Source: DASQZT01 sp963728965 (GTDB taxonomy: Bacteria > Acidobacteriota > Terriglobia > Bryobacterales > Bryobacteraceae). From it: 64,000 nucleotides of DNA. Each line of letters starts with the position of its first letter. The stretch's first letter is position 1. Location: the NCBI GenBank assembly GCA_963728965.1, contig CAVSMH010000010.1, forward strand, positions 186,001 through 250,000, written 5' to 3'. Of this stretch, positions 1 through 8,916 are shown in pieces. Both the position numbers and the translations under genes were made by a program. A model generated the notes under the pieces. The model worked only from the letters and a program-made list of their open reading frames with translations. It searched no databases and was not told where the DNA came from.

Positions 1-273
1 GTGGAAGAGATCCAGCTTGGCATCAAGAACGGCGTGCGCAAGATCAACGTCGATACCGACAACCGGCTGGCCATCACCGGTGCCATCCGCAAGGTGTTCA
101 TCGAATCGCCCGAGAAGTTCGACCCGCGCGACTACCTGAAGCCGGCTCGCGAGGCGATGAAGAAGGTGGTTGCGGAACGCATGACCCAGTTCGGCCAGGC
201 CGGCCACGCCGGCGACTACGAGCCCATCCCGCTTCAGGCGATGGCCGAGCGCTATCAGGCCGCGCTGGTCTGA
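1..273 (+). CDS. fba: Class II fructose-bisphosphate aldolase, C-terminal fragment
   Basis: This is the last 90 residues of a class II (zinc-dependent) aldolase that cleaves fructose-1,6-bisphosphate in glycolysis or makes it in gluconeogenesis. The segment GVRKINVDTDNRLA near the N-terminal edge is the family's substrate/phosphate-binding block close to the C-terminus. The following FDPRDYLKPAREAMKKVV and a short helical tail match the normal end of the bacterial enzyme. The gene enters from the left edge, so the GTG at base 1 is only an in-frame codon and not the start; about 70 percent of the protein lies outside the window. No neighbour suggests a specialised role. Confidence 0.9.
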   Translation: MEEIQLGIKNGVRKINVDTDNRLAITGAIRKVFIESPEKFDPRDYLKPAREAMKKVVAERMTQFGQAGHAGDYEPIPLQAMAERYQAALV

Positions 274-310
274 GGCGGTCCCCAACCTTCGACTTTCGGC
301 ATTCACCCAC

Positions 311-344
311 CGTCGGGCGTCAACCTCGTGGGCAGCGCCCGACG
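311..344. terminator. Hairpin downstream of the aldolase gene
   Basis: CGTCGGGCG (311-319) and CGCCCGACG (336-344) form a perfect 9-bp stem with a 16-nt loop, 37 bases after the aldolase stop codon. There is no T-tract, so this is a terminator or 3'-end stabiliser by position only. Confidence 0.4.
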
Positions 345-456
345 AATCTCGTGGACACTCGATCCGGCCGCATCTTCCAGCCCGGTCGTAACTCCAGCGC
401 CATCAACTACTTGAGCTTTGGCATACTCCGTGCATTCCCAAGGGCAGAGAGACAGT

Positions 457-687
457 ATGCACACTCAGAGCTCCAACGCGGATGAAGGCAACGGGATCGG
501 CCCCTCCGGGAATTCCGCCGATTCCCGGGCGCCCTACCTCGCAATGGCCCCTTTGGACGACGTGATGTTTGAACAACTGGAATACCTGCTGGCACACACC
601 AGCGTGGACTGCGCGCCGGAGTGCGCCGAATGCACCCGGCTCGCCCACATTCAAAAATGGCTGCTGCTGCCGTTTCTGCGGGCATGA
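457..687 (+). CDS. Small conserved-looking protein with a C-x3-C-x2-C motif
   Basis: This is a 76-residue protein of unknown function. The N-terminal third is polar and probably disordered; the C-terminal half, DDVMFEQLEYLLAHTSVDCAPECAECTRLAHIQKWLLLPF, is helical and contains Cys-x3-Cys-x2-Cys, which could hold a metal or a disulphide. The frame stays open upstream to a TTG at 418, but the ATG at 457 with a purine-rich AGAGAGACAGT before it is the better start. It lies alone between the aldolase and a convergent hydrolase. The DNA is intergenic otherwise, and the composition change from disordered to ordered looks like a real small gene. I do not recognise the family. Confidence 0.5.
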   Translation: MHTQSSNADEGNGIGPSGNSADSRAPYLAMAPLDDVMFEQLEYLLAHTSVDCAPECAECTRLAHIQKWLLLPFLRA

Positions 688-729
688 GCGATACGGACGA
701 TCGCTCTTGGGGACGCCCGCCGCGGCGGC

Positions 730-1518
730 TTAGGAATACTTCTTCATCAGCGCCTTCAGTCTCGCCCACGCTTCCTGCCGGGCTTTCTTGTTGGCCTCCT
801 GCGCGTCGGGCTGCTCGCCTGCCCGCATGAAGCCGTGGCCGGCCCCGGCATAGGTTACCGGCTCGTAAGTCTTGCCGGCTGCTTTCATCTCCTGCTCCGC
901 GCGCGGGATGGTGGCGCCGATACGGGCATCGTTGCCGCCGTAGAACCCGTACACCGGCGCCTTGATTCGGGCCATGTCTTCGCTGGGCGGCGGGGGTCCA
1001 TAAAAAACGAATGCCGCGGCCAGGTCGGGGCGGTTAGTCGCGAATCGGAAGGTCTGCCCTCCGCCCCAGCAGAAGCCCACCACAAACAGCTTGCCGTTGG
1101 CTGCCGGCAACTTCTTGCCATAGTCGGCCACCGCATTCAGGTCGGCCGTGATCTGCTCCGGCGGCAGTTTGCCGATGGCCGGTCCCACGCCGCCCGCGGG
1201 AAAGTCTTTCGTCCGCCCGCCGCCGGGCGCCATCCCCGAAAGCAGGTCGGGAGCGATGGCGATATACCCAGCCGCGGCGAACTGATCGGTCACGTCTTCG
1301 ACCCAGTCCGTCATCCCGAAAATCTCGTGGATCACCACGATCACCGGCGCCTTCGTGCTCACTTCGGGATACGCAACAAACGTTTCCACCGACCTGCCGT
1401 CGTGTTTCACCGTCACCCATTCGCGATGGCGCGGCGATTTGTCCACCGTCTGGCGTGCCCAGTCCTGCGCGCACAGAGACGTCACACCCAAAACAGCCAG
1501 CATTCCAATTCGAGTCAT
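730..1518 (-). CDS. Secreted dienelactone hydrolase family protein
   Basis: This is an alpha/beta hydrolase of the dienelactone hydrolase family, 262 residues from the ATG at 1518, which gives a clean signal peptide (MTRIGMLAVLGVTSLCAQ). The open frame extends upstream, but that part lacks a signal and is unlikely. Visible catalytic elements are the nucleophile elbow GFCWGG (Cys nucleophile, typical of this family), the conserved VIHEIFGM Glu segment near the start, the acid YGGNDARI and the base GAGHGF. Family members hydrolyse cyclic esters such as dienelactone, but many have other or unknown substrates, so the reaction is open. Export puts it in the periplasm. It is followed on the same strand by nothing related. 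Confidence 0.85.
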   Translation of the reverse strand: MTRIGMLAVLGVTSLCAQDWARQTVDKSPRHREWVTVKHDGRSVETFVAYPEVSTKAPVIVVIHEIFGMTDWVEDVTDQFAAAGYIAIAPDLLSGMAPGGGRTKDFPAGGVGPAIGKLPPEQITADLNAVADYGKKLPAANGKLFVVGFCWGGGQTFRFATNRPDLAAAFVFYGPPPPSEDMARIKAPVYGFYGGNDARIGATIPRAEQEMKAAGKTYEPVTYAGAGHGFMRAGEQPDAQEANKKARQEAWARLKALMKKYS

Positions 1519-1605
1519 GCTATCTTTTGTACCGCAGAACCGGGCGGTGGAATGCCAGCACGGTCGCCGCGGGGAAGGCACCGGCCAGGCCGGGAGGCCG
1601 CGCCG

Positions 1606-2376
1606 CTACTTCTTCACCGCGAAATCGAACACCTGCATGTTGAGCTTGCCCTCGGTGTATTCCACTACGGCGTACTCGCCCGGCTCCAGCGGTTCCTTGG
1701 GCCAGATCTTGTAAAGTCCGTCCGGGGTCAGTTGCTGGCGAAAGATCTCCACCATCTCGGGCTCTTCCACGACTTCTTTGGTGACCGGTACGAAAGTCAG
1801 GTTCTCCACGATCCGTATCGCACCCTTGGGCGTCACCTTCACCATGCCGAACCGCTCCGTCTCGGAAAGCTGGATGTAGAACTCCTGCTCGGGATTGGTG
1901 AAAACGTTCAGCGAATGGCCGCCGGCGATTTCCAGCGTTCCCTTGCCCGAAATCACCGGCACGGGCGCGAGTTTCGCCAGGATCGACCGTCCCTTCCGCG
2001 TGCGTACCGTCACCTCCGCCGCCTTGATGATCCTGGTCTGGTTGCCTTCGCGCCAGTACACGCCCGGGTCCTGCGGAATCTGCATCACTTCCTTATGCAG
2101 CTCGCGCTCGACCTTTTCTTCCGCGGCGATCACCTTGGCGTCCTTTTCCAACTCCGCCTGGCGCTGCTGAGCCTCGCTTTGGGTGCGCTTCAGGTTCACC
2201 AGCTCCAGTGGAATCTCCTCCCAATCACTTCGCTCGACGCTATAAAAGCGGACGCGGTCCGATTCCACTTTATATTCGCTGACAACGTGATAGCTACCAT
2301 CTTTCAAGTACAACTTGAGGTTTGCAGCCCACGCCGCGACGGTCAGGACAGCCAATGCCAGAAGAAACCTGCGCAT
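1606..2376 (-). CDS. Secreted protein of unknown function
   Basis: The protein has 256 residues from the ATG at 2376, which starts a signal peptide (MRRFLLALAVLTVAAWAANL). The upstream 44 codons of the open frame are not part of a plausible exported protein. The mature start, LYLKDGSYHVVSEYKVESDRVRFYSVERSDWEEIP, reads as a small beta domain. It is followed by a charged helical stretch (residues about 60-105, LKRTQSEAQQRQAELEKDAK) and a beta-rich C-terminal half. I recognise the opening as common in acidobacterial exported proteins, but no function is known to me. It is divergent from the TolC-like gene at 2583 and shares a 206-bp intergenic region with it. Confidence 0.7.
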   Translation of the reverse strand: MRRFLLALAVLTVAAWAANLKLYLKDGSYHVVSEYKVESDRVRFYSVERSDWEEIPLELVNLKRTQSEAQQRQAELEKDAKVIAAEEKVERELHKEVMQIPQDPGVYWREGNQTRIIKAAEVTVRTRKGRSILAKLAPVPVISGKGTLEIAGGHSLNVFTNPEQEFYIQLSETERFGMVKVTPKGAIRIVENLTFVPVTKEVVEEPEMVEIFRQQLTPDGLYKIWPKEPLEPGEYAVVEYTEGKLNMQVFDFAVKK

Positions 2377-2582
2377 ATCCCTACTGACTACTCTAGCGCC
2401 ACCCGGCGTTTCGGGACCATCTGCTAATTCGCGGGCGTCCGCTTCGTCCCATGTTCGAACAACGGAACAATTCCCGAACGATAGCGTCTCATTTGTCGTA
2501 TATGGCAAAGAAGCAGTTAGGCCGATCTATGCAGTGGCTGTCGGTTTGCGTCGATAATAGGGTTTCGAGGTTTTCAATCCAC

Positions 2583-4571
2583 ATGTCTCACGTCAAGCCA
2601 TTCATTGTGATTCTGCTGTGTCTCGTCATGGCAGCGCCGGGTTTTGCGCAAACGCATGACCTTTATTCCGATACCGGCCATGGTTTCTTCAACTGGTTCA
2701 CGCGGAACTACGTCGCACATTCCGTGTCGCCGGTGAGCTTTGAAGATTCGCCGCGCCTGGACAAACTGATGCGCGCCGGCGTCATCTATCTCTCCCTGCG
2801 CGATGCCATTGCGCTGGCCCTGGAAAACAATCTCGATCTGGAATACGCCCGCTACAATCCCAAGCTGTCGGAGGCCAACCTGAAGCGCGTGAGCGCCGGA
2901 GCGCTGCTGCGCAACGTGTCCAACAGCATCTCGAGCGGCCCCTCGTCGGCTTCGCTGGGCGTGCTGGCGCAGGCCAATACCGGCTCGGGCGGGCTCTCCA
3001 ACGGCGGCGGCAGCGGCCAGGGCGGCGTCCTCAGCGGGTTGCAGGTGCAGCTATCCGGCACTGCGGTGCCCAATCTCGATCCCACCTTCTTCATTAACGG
3101 CCAAGGCATCCACCAGACGCAGATCCAGACCGCCACCAACATCAGCGGCACCAACTACCTGGTGACGTCCTACCAACAGTCCAACCTGGGCGTCCAGCAG
3201 GGCTTGCTCACCGGCACCAGCCTTCAGTTGGGAATGGGCAACACGCTGCACTACCGGCAGAACTCGCCCTACAGCATGTTCAGCCCGTTCGACCAGGCGT
3301 CGCTCCAGTTTTCGGTGCAGCAGAACCTCCTGCAGGGGTTCCGCCGTTCGGTGAACAACCGCTACATCCGGGTGGCCAAGAACAGCCTCCGCATCTCCGA
3401 TCTCACCTTCAAAAACCAGGTGATGACGACGGTCTATAGCGTAGTCAATCTGTATTGGGACCTGGTGGCCTTCAATGACAGCCTGCGCATCAAGCAGCAG
3501 ACGCTCGACTTGAACACGCGGCTCTACGAGGACAACAAGCGGCGCGCCGAGCTGGGCGCCATCGCGCCTATCGATATCATCCAGGCCGAAGCCGAAATGA
3601 AAGCCAGCCAGCAGGACGTGACCACCGCTAAATCGCAGGTGCTCCAGCAGGAGACTATCCTCAAGACCTACCTGACGCGCAGCGGTATGAACCGGCTGGA
3701 TGTCACCAGCGCCCGCATCGTGCCGACCGACCACTTCGACATTCCCAAGCAGGAAACCGTACGGCCCATTCAGGATTTGGTCACCGACGCCCTTGCCAGC
3801 CGTCCCGATGTCGAGCAGAGCCAGATCGCGCTCGAGAACAGCCGCATTACCACCCTGGGTGTGAAGGATGCGATGCTGCCGCAGCTCGCCGCGTTCGCGA
3901 ACATGTCAAACACCGGGCTGGCCGGACAGATCAACGGCCTACCCGTTCCCGTCACGCTGCCCAACGGCACCACTCAGTTCGTCACCCGCACACCGGCCGA
4001 CGTCAATGGGTTTTTCCTGGGCGGGTATGGCACCGCCCTCAGCCAGGTGTTCAGCCGGAATTTCCCGAACTACAGCGCCGGCATCAGCCTCAGCATTACG
4101 CTGCGCAACCGCTCCGCACAAGCCGATTACATCACCGACCAATTGAACTACCGCCAGCAGCAGATCCAGGACCACCAGCTTCACAACAGCATCAAGCAAA
4201 GCGTGGTCAACGCCCGCATCGCGCTGGAGCAGGCGCGCTCCGCCTACGACACCAGCGTGGAAGCCCGCAACCTCCAGGACCAGGCGCTCTCCGGCACCCG
4301 GCGGAAGTATGAACTGGGCACTGCCACCATCCTCGACGTGGTGATTGGCCAGCGCGACGCGACCAACCGCGAGCTGGCGGAGGTCGACGCCCGCAATCAG
4401 TACATCCGGGCCCGGCACAACCTGGACAACATTCTGGGCCAGATCCTCCAGGACTACGACGTCAATATCGACGAAGCGAAGACTGGCATCGTGGGCCGGC
4501 CGCCGGACCTGATCCCGGCCGTGCCGCCCTCGCCCCAAGCCGCGGCCGGCGCCCCGCGCCCGTTACGCTAG
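2583..4571 (+). CDS. TolC-like outer membrane efflux protein
   Basis: This 662-residue outer-membrane channel subunit of the TolC/OEP family forms the exit duct of tripartite efflux or type I secretion systems. The ATG at 2583 begins a signal peptide ending MAAPGFAQ and has GAGG 12 bases upstream; the open frame before it is not coding in character. The body has the two-fold repeat of the family: helices around LRDAIALALENNLDLEYARYNP and, in the second half, IQDLVTDALASRPDVEQSQIALENS, then RRKYELGTATILDVV, the classic second-repeat motif. A Gly/Ser-rich insert lies near residues 125-150 and makes the protein longer than the usual 420-500. No permease or adaptor is adjacent, so its partner is unknown. 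Confidence 0.88.
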   Translation: MSHVKPFIVILLCLVMAAPGFAQTHDLYSDTGHGFFNWFTRNYVAHSVSPVSFEDSPRLDKLMRAGVIYLSLRDAIALALENNLDLEYARYNPKLSEANLKRVSAGALLRNVSNSISSGPSSASLGVLAQANTGSGGLSNGGGSGQGGVLSGLQVQLSGTAVPNLDPTFFINGQGIHQTQIQTATNISGTNYLVTSYQQSNLGVQQGLLTGTSLQLGMGNTLHYRQNSPYSMFSPFDQASLQFSVQQNLLQGFRRSVNNRYIRVAKNSLRISDLTFKNQVMTTVYSVVNLYWDLVAFNDSLRIKQQTLDLNTRLYEDNKRRAELGAIAPIDIIQAEAEMKASQQDVTTAKSQVLQQETILKTYLTRSGMNRLDVTSARIVPTDHFDIPKQETVRPIQDLVTDALASRPDVEQSQIALENSRITTLGVKDAMLPQLAAFANMSNTGLAGQINGLPVPVTLPNGTTQFVTRTPADVNGFFLGGYGTALSQVFSRNFPNYSAGISLSITLRNRSAQADYITDQLNYRQQQIQDHQLHNSIKQSVVNARIALEQARSAYDTSVEARNLQDQALSGTRRKYELGTATILDVVIGQRDATNRELAEVDARNQYIRARHNLDNILGQILQDYDVNIDEAKTGIVGRPPDLIPAVPPSPQAAAGAPRPLR

Positions 4572-4611
4572 CCGCCCCGCCCCGCGCTGACGACAACGTG
4601 AGCAGGGGCGG
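4572..4611. terminator. Hairpin between convergent genes
   Basis: CCGCCCC (4572-4578) pairs with GGGGCGG (4605-4611) between the TolC-like stop and the convergent BrkB stop. It could terminate either strand. There is no T-tract and the loop is long (26 nt), so support is mostly positional. Confidence 0.3.
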
Positions 4612-4613
4612 TG

Positions 4614-5546
4614 TCAGGATTTGGGGGCATCCGCGACGGGGGCTTTTTCGCCGGATCGCTTGGCGGTGGAATCGCCGGCCTCGGCGGCGGCGTTCTCGAG
4701 CACGGAATTGACTTCGCCGCCGACCAGAATTGCAATGCCAAACAGGTAAAACCAGACCATCAGGATCATCAGCGCGCCGAGTGAGCCGTAGACGGCCGAG
4801 TAGGTGTCGAAGAGTCTCAGATACAGACGCAGGCCGGCTGAGGCGATGAGCCATAGCAGAAACGCAACGGCAGCGCCCGGGAAGACCCAACGCCAGCGCT
4901 GCACGCGCACGTTGGGCGCAAAGCGGTAGGTAAGGGCAAGCGCCAGCAAAACAAACGAGACCACCAGCGGCCACTGCACGAAGGGCCAGGCGGTTTCGAA
5001 CAGCGGTTTGAAGCCCACGTGGGTGGCGACAAAGCTGCCGAGCTGATTGCCATACAGGAAGACCGCCATGGCCGAGATGGTGAACAGGGATAGAGCGAGC
5101 GTCAGGCCGATCGCGACGGCGCGCCGGCGCAACCAGCTTCTGGCTTCCCGCACTTCATACGCCGTGTTCAAACCCTCGATCACCGCCACCATTCCGGCAG
5201 CAGCCGACAGGACGCTCAAGAGAATCCCGATCGACAGCTTGCCGCCCCCCGTGCCGGCAGTGATCTCGTGGAGCGTGGTTTCCACAAGCTGGTAAGCCGA
5301 CCACGGAAGAGCGCTTCGGAAATAGCGCAGCAGCTCTAATTGCAGGCCGGCGCCTCCCGAGACCAGGCCCAGCAGGGAAGTGAGTACGATCAGCAGAGGG
5401 AAAATCGAGAATAGAAAAAAATAGGCCAGCTCGGCGGCCCGTCCGAAGACATTGTCGGCCTCCACTTTTTGCCAGATGCGAGCGACGACCCACGAGCGGT
5501 CGAGACTGGCCAGAATTTCCCTTCGGGTTCTTCGAGCACGATTCAT
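4614..5546 (-). CDS. YihY/BrkB family inner membrane protein
   Basis: This 310-residue polytopic membrane protein belongs to the YihY/BrkB family (once mis-called ribonuclease BN). The family signature region is clear: AAELAYFFLFSIFPLLIVLTSLLG near residue 45, LSIGILLSVLSAAAGMVAVIEG with a following NTAYEV, then four further hydrophobic segments and FGIAILVGGEVNSVLE near the end. Length and about six membrane helices fit the family. Some members are proposed transporters; the function is not established. The ATG at 5546 is chosen because the MNRARRTRRE start puts a basic cytoplasmic tail before the first helix. There is no good Shine-Dalgarno, and an upstream in-frame ATG at 5606 is possible. 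The gene converges on the TolC-like gene. Confidence 0.85.
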   Translation of the reverse strand: MNRARRTRREILASLDRSWVVARIWQKVEADNVFGRAAELAYFFLFSIFPLLIVLTSLLGLVSGGAGLQLELLRYFRSALPWSAYQLVETTLHEITAGTGGGKLSIGILLSVLSAAAGMVAVIEGLNTAYEVREARSWLRRRAVAIGLTLALSLFTISAMAVFLYGNQLGSFVATHVGFKPLFETAWPFVQWPLVVSFVLLALALTYRFAPNVRVQRWRWVFPGAAVAFLLWLIASAGLRLYLRLFDTYSAVYGSLGALMILMVWFYLFGIAILVGGEVNSVLENAAAEAGDSTAKRSGEKAPVADAPKS

Positions 5547-5993
5547 GGAGGTCTTAGGGCGAGTGTGGCCGCGGCCGAGCCGGGCCGTGTCGGGCGGCCA
5601 AGGCACGGCTGGCGAGATTGGAACGCATCTGCTTCCTCTTTATTTTGGCGCGGCGGCGCGGATAACGGGCAGGGTGGCGGGATTCCGGCGCAATTTCCGT
5701 TGAAATTTCGTACCGGAAACGGCGCGTTTCGTCCGCCGCAGAACGTTCTCACCGGTTTACTGGGATGAGATCACGCATTTTCGGGATGACGGGGTTTCAA
5801 CCTCAAAACTAGTCTGGAAACATGGGGATCGTGGGGGAGGCCGGTCCCGGCGCGCCAGAAACCAGTGTCTGCGCCAGGTTCGTTCGACCGAAATCGGCGT
5901 ATTCTATCGTCAGGGAATTCGCCCGGGAAGAAACGGCGAGGATGATTGCAGAAACACACGAGAGTCCGCACGCGAGACGCGGCTTGTGCGGCC
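5547..5993. other. 447-bp divergent intergenic region between the BrkB gene and treY
   Basis: I see no gene here. A perfect dyad GAAACG-GCG-CGTTTC lies at 5716-5730, and TTTCCG/CGGAAA arms sit just to its left. A weak -10-like TATTCT lies near 5899-5904 towards treY. The overlapping small frames in this stretch lack coding character. The promoters of both divergent genes must be here, but I cannot place a convincing -35. Confidence 0.4.
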
Positions 5994-8912
5994 ATGCGCG
6001 CTAAGACTCCGCTGCCCAGTTCCACCTATCGGCTGCAACTGAATCGCGGCCTCACGTTCGAGGACGCGGCGGAACTGGTCGGGTACATTCACGACCTCGG
6101 CATCGATACCTGCTACATCTCCCCCATCCTCAAGGCCCGCGCCGGGAGCATGCACGGCTATGACGTCATCGAGCACGGTCTGTTGAATCCGGAGATCGGC
6201 ACGGTGGATACGCTGGAACGATTCGTGACGGGTCTGAAGAGTCTGGGCATGGGATTGATCGTGGATGTGGTTCCCAACCACATGTGCGTTTCGGACCTGG
6301 GGAACTGGCGGTGGTGCGACGTGCTCGAGAATGGGCCGAGCTCGCCGCAATCGCTGTTCTTCGATATCGACTGGGATCCGCCGCGGGAAGACCTCGCCAA
6401 CAAGGTCCTGCTTCCGCGGCTGGGCGATCAGTACGGACGGGTGCTGGAGAGGCAGGAGATCCAGATCGACTATACGTCGGGCGCCTTCGTGGCACGCTAT
6501 TACGAAACGGATTTTCCCCTGGCGCCGCGAACGTGGCCGCTGATCCTGGCGCATGCGCTGGAGACGGCCCGGCAGGCGCTCGGCAACGGGCATGCGCACG
6601 TCCTGGAACTGGAGAGCATCATTACGGCGCTGGGCTACCTGCCGCTGCGGACAGAAGTGGACCAGGGACGGATTCGGGAGCGGCAGCGCGAAAAGGAAAT
6701 CATCAAGCGGCGTCTGGCAGCCCTCGCCACGGAATCGAATGCGGTGCGAGAAGGCATTCTGGCGTCCCTCAAAAAAATGAATGGGCAGAAAGGAGAACCT
6801 GCCAGTTTCGATCTGCTGGAGCGTTTGTTGGCCGACCAGGCCTACCGGCTGAGCTTATGGCGTGTGGCGGCCGACGAAATCAACTACCGGCGCTTCTTCG
6901 ACGTGAATGAACTGGCAGCTATCCGCACCGAAGATCCGGCCGTCTTTCAGGAGACCCATGAACTGATCTTCGAGCTGATCCGCAGAGGCTGGATCACGGG
7001 TCTGCGCGTGGATCATCCGGACGGCCTGTTGGATCCGGCGCGCTACTTCGAGGATTTGCAGACGGCCTGCCTATCGGAGAGTGAACGGAGCGAGGGCCAA
7101 CGGCTTTACGTGGTCGCCGAGAAGATTGTGGCGAGCGACGAGGAACTGCGCGAGGGCTGGCAAATCGAAGGGACCACGGGATACGGCTTTCTGAACGTCC
7201 TGAACGGACTCTTCCTTTACCCAGGGAGCAGGACAGCGTTTCAAAGCCTGTACTCGCGTTGGACGGGGTGGAAATCGTCGTTGAAGGACCTGGTATACGA
7301 CTCGAAGCGGCTGATCCTGCGGGCCTCCATGTCGAGTGAGTTGAACGTCCTGGCGCGGCGGCTGGATCGTATTTGCCAGCAACACCGGCACTCGCGCGAT
7401 TTCACGCTGGAGACGCTGCGGTTCGCGTTGAGCGAGATCATCGCCTGCTTTCCGGTGTACCGCAGTTATCACTCGGTGGAGCAAAGCGAACCCGGCCCGG
7501 AGGACCGGCGGCACATTGAACGGGCGGTGGCAGAGGCGAAAGACAGGAATGCCGCGACCAGCGCCTCGGTGTTCGATGCGATCGGTTCGCTGCTCCTGCT
7601 CGAAGACCCGGAGGGGACGACCGAGGCGCAGAAGGCGGAGCGGCGGCTGTTCGTGATGCGTTTCCAGCAACTGACGGGACCGGTGATGGCGAAAGGCGTG
7701 GAGGACACGGCGTTCTACCGATATTATCCGCTCGCTTCCATCAGCGAAGTAGGCGGGGAGCTGACTCAATTCGGCGTTCCCCCGCGGGTATTCCATAGCA
7801 AGAACGAGATCCGGCTGCGCAAGTGGCCGGGAGCGATGCTGGCCACCTCGACCCACGATACGAAGCGCAGCGAGGATGTGCGGGCGCGCATCAACGTGTT
7901 ATCGGAGATCCCGCTGAAATGGTATGCCGCGGTGCGGCGATGGAGCGACCTGAACGCGAGCATGCGGGCGGAGATCGACGGCGCCGCGGTTCCGGACAGA
8001 AACGCCGAGTACCTGCTCTACCAGACGCTGGTGGGCATGTGGCCGATGACGCCATTGACCGAAGAGGAGTACGCCGAGTTCGTGTGGCGGATTCAACGCT
8101 ACATGGAGAAGGCGCTGAAGGAAGCCAAGTTGAACACCAGTTGGGTCAACCCCGACGAGCCCTACGACCGGGCGGTGCGCGACTTTATCGGCGGCATCCT
8201 GCACAACTGCGAAACCAACGCATTTCTGGTGGATTTTCGGAGCTTCATCGCGCCGGTGGTCCGCGCCGGCATGCTGAACGGCCTGTCGCAGGTGCTGTTG
8301 AAGGCGGCCGCACCCGGGGTACCGGATTTCTATCAGGGCTGCGAGTCGTGGAATTTTTCCCTGGTGGATCCGGACAACCGAAGGCCGGTGGATTTCCGGC
8401 GGCTGCGAGAGGAGTTGAGTGGGCTACGGCAGGCGGGGGAGGGGTGTGGGGCCAAACTGGTGGCCGAATTGCTGCGGACGCCCGAAGATGGCCGAATCAA
8501 GCTCTACCTGACCAGCCGCGCCCTGGGATACCGCCGGTCGAACCGCGAGCTGTTTGCGGCGGGCGACTACCTGCCGCTCGAAGCATCGGGGCCGCGCAAG
8601 GATCACGTGGTGGCCTTTGCGCGGAAACACGACGGACGGCTGGCGATCGCGGTGGCGGGGCGGTTCTTTCTCAAGCTGAGCCCGGCCGGAGACCTCTCCT
8701 CCTCGCACGGCGTTTGGGCCGACACGGTGCTGAATCTCCCCAAGAGCGTTCACGCGGAGCATTACCGGGATGTGCTGACGGATCGAACCATCCGGTTCGA
8801 AAGCCGCGGCGGCCGGCGCGTGATACCGATGGCGGAGCTGTTTTCGCCGGGACTGCCGGCGGTGCTGCTGGAGCGAGCGCCGGCCAGGCGGCGGGGAGAG
8901 CTTCGGATCTAG
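5994..8912 (+). CDS. treY: Malto-oligosyltrehalose synthase (TreY), GH13
   Basis: This GH13 enzyme converts the reducing end of maltodextrins to a trehalose unit, the first step of the TreY-TreZ route to trehalose. The protein is 972 residues from the ATG at 5994. Diagnostic blocks run in order: STYRLQLNRGLTFEDA at the start, HGYDVIEHGLLNPEIG, VDVVPNHM (GH13 region I), GLRVDHPDGLLDP (nucleophile Asp), VVAEKI (acid/base Glu) and STHDTKRSEDVRARI, which is typical of TreY rather than amylases. A TTG 48 bases upstream is in frame, but homologous sequence begins at MRAKTPLPSSTYRLQ. The partner treZ and the debranching enzyme treX are absent from the window. It ends four bases before the convergent efflux operon. 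Confidence 0.93.
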   Translation: MRAKTPLPSSTYRLQLNRGLTFEDAAELVGYIHDLGIDTCYISPILKARAGSMHGYDVIEHGLLNPEIGTVDTLERFVTGLKSLGMGLIVDVVPNHMCVSDLGNWRWCDVLENGPSSPQSLFFDIDWDPPREDLANKVLLPRLGDQYGRVLERQEIQIDYTSGAFVARYYETDFPLAPRTWPLILAHALETARQALGNGHAHVLELESIITALGYLPLRTEVDQGRIRERQREKEIIKRRLAALATESNAVREGILASLKKMNGQKGEPASFDLLERLLADQAYRLSLWRVAADEINYRRFFDVNELAAIRTEDPAVFQETHELIFELIRRGWITGLRVDHPDGLLDPARYFEDLQTACLSESERSEGQRLYVVAEKIVASDEELREGWQIEGTTGYGFLNVLNGLFLYPGSRTAFQSLYSRWTGWKSSLKDLVYDSKRLILRASMSSELNVLARRLDRICQQHRHSRDFTLETLRFALSEIIACFPVYRSYHSVEQSEPGPEDRRHIERAVAEAKDRNAATSASVFDAIGSLLLLEDPEGTTEAQKAERRLFVMRFQQLTGPVMAKGVEDTAFYRYYPLASISEVGGELTQFGVPPRVFHSKNEIRLRKWPGAMLATSTHDTKRSEDVRARINVLSEIPLKWYAAVRRWSDLNASMRAEIDGAAVPDRNAEYLLYQTLVGMWPMTPLTEEEYAEFVWRIQRYMEKALKEAKLNTSWVNPDEPYDRAVRDFIGGILHNCETNAFLVDFRSFIAPVVRAGMLNGLSQVLLKAAAPGVPDFYQGCESWNFSLVDPDNRRPVDFRRLREELSGLRQAGEGCGAKLVAELLRTPEDGRIKLYLTSRALGYRRSNRELFAAGDYLPLEASGPRKDHVVAFARKHDGRLAIAVAGRFFLKLSPAGDLSSSHGVWADTVLNLPKSVHAEHYRDVLTDRTIRFESRGGRRVIPMAELFSPGLPAVLLERAPARRRGELRI

Positions 8913-8916
8913 GCGT

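Noticed and set aside
835..2427. A 530-codon + strand frame across the dienelactone hydrolase and the secreted protein.
   Set aside because: It runs antisense through two genes with signal peptides and clear motifs; its own translation is His/Arg-rich and featureless.
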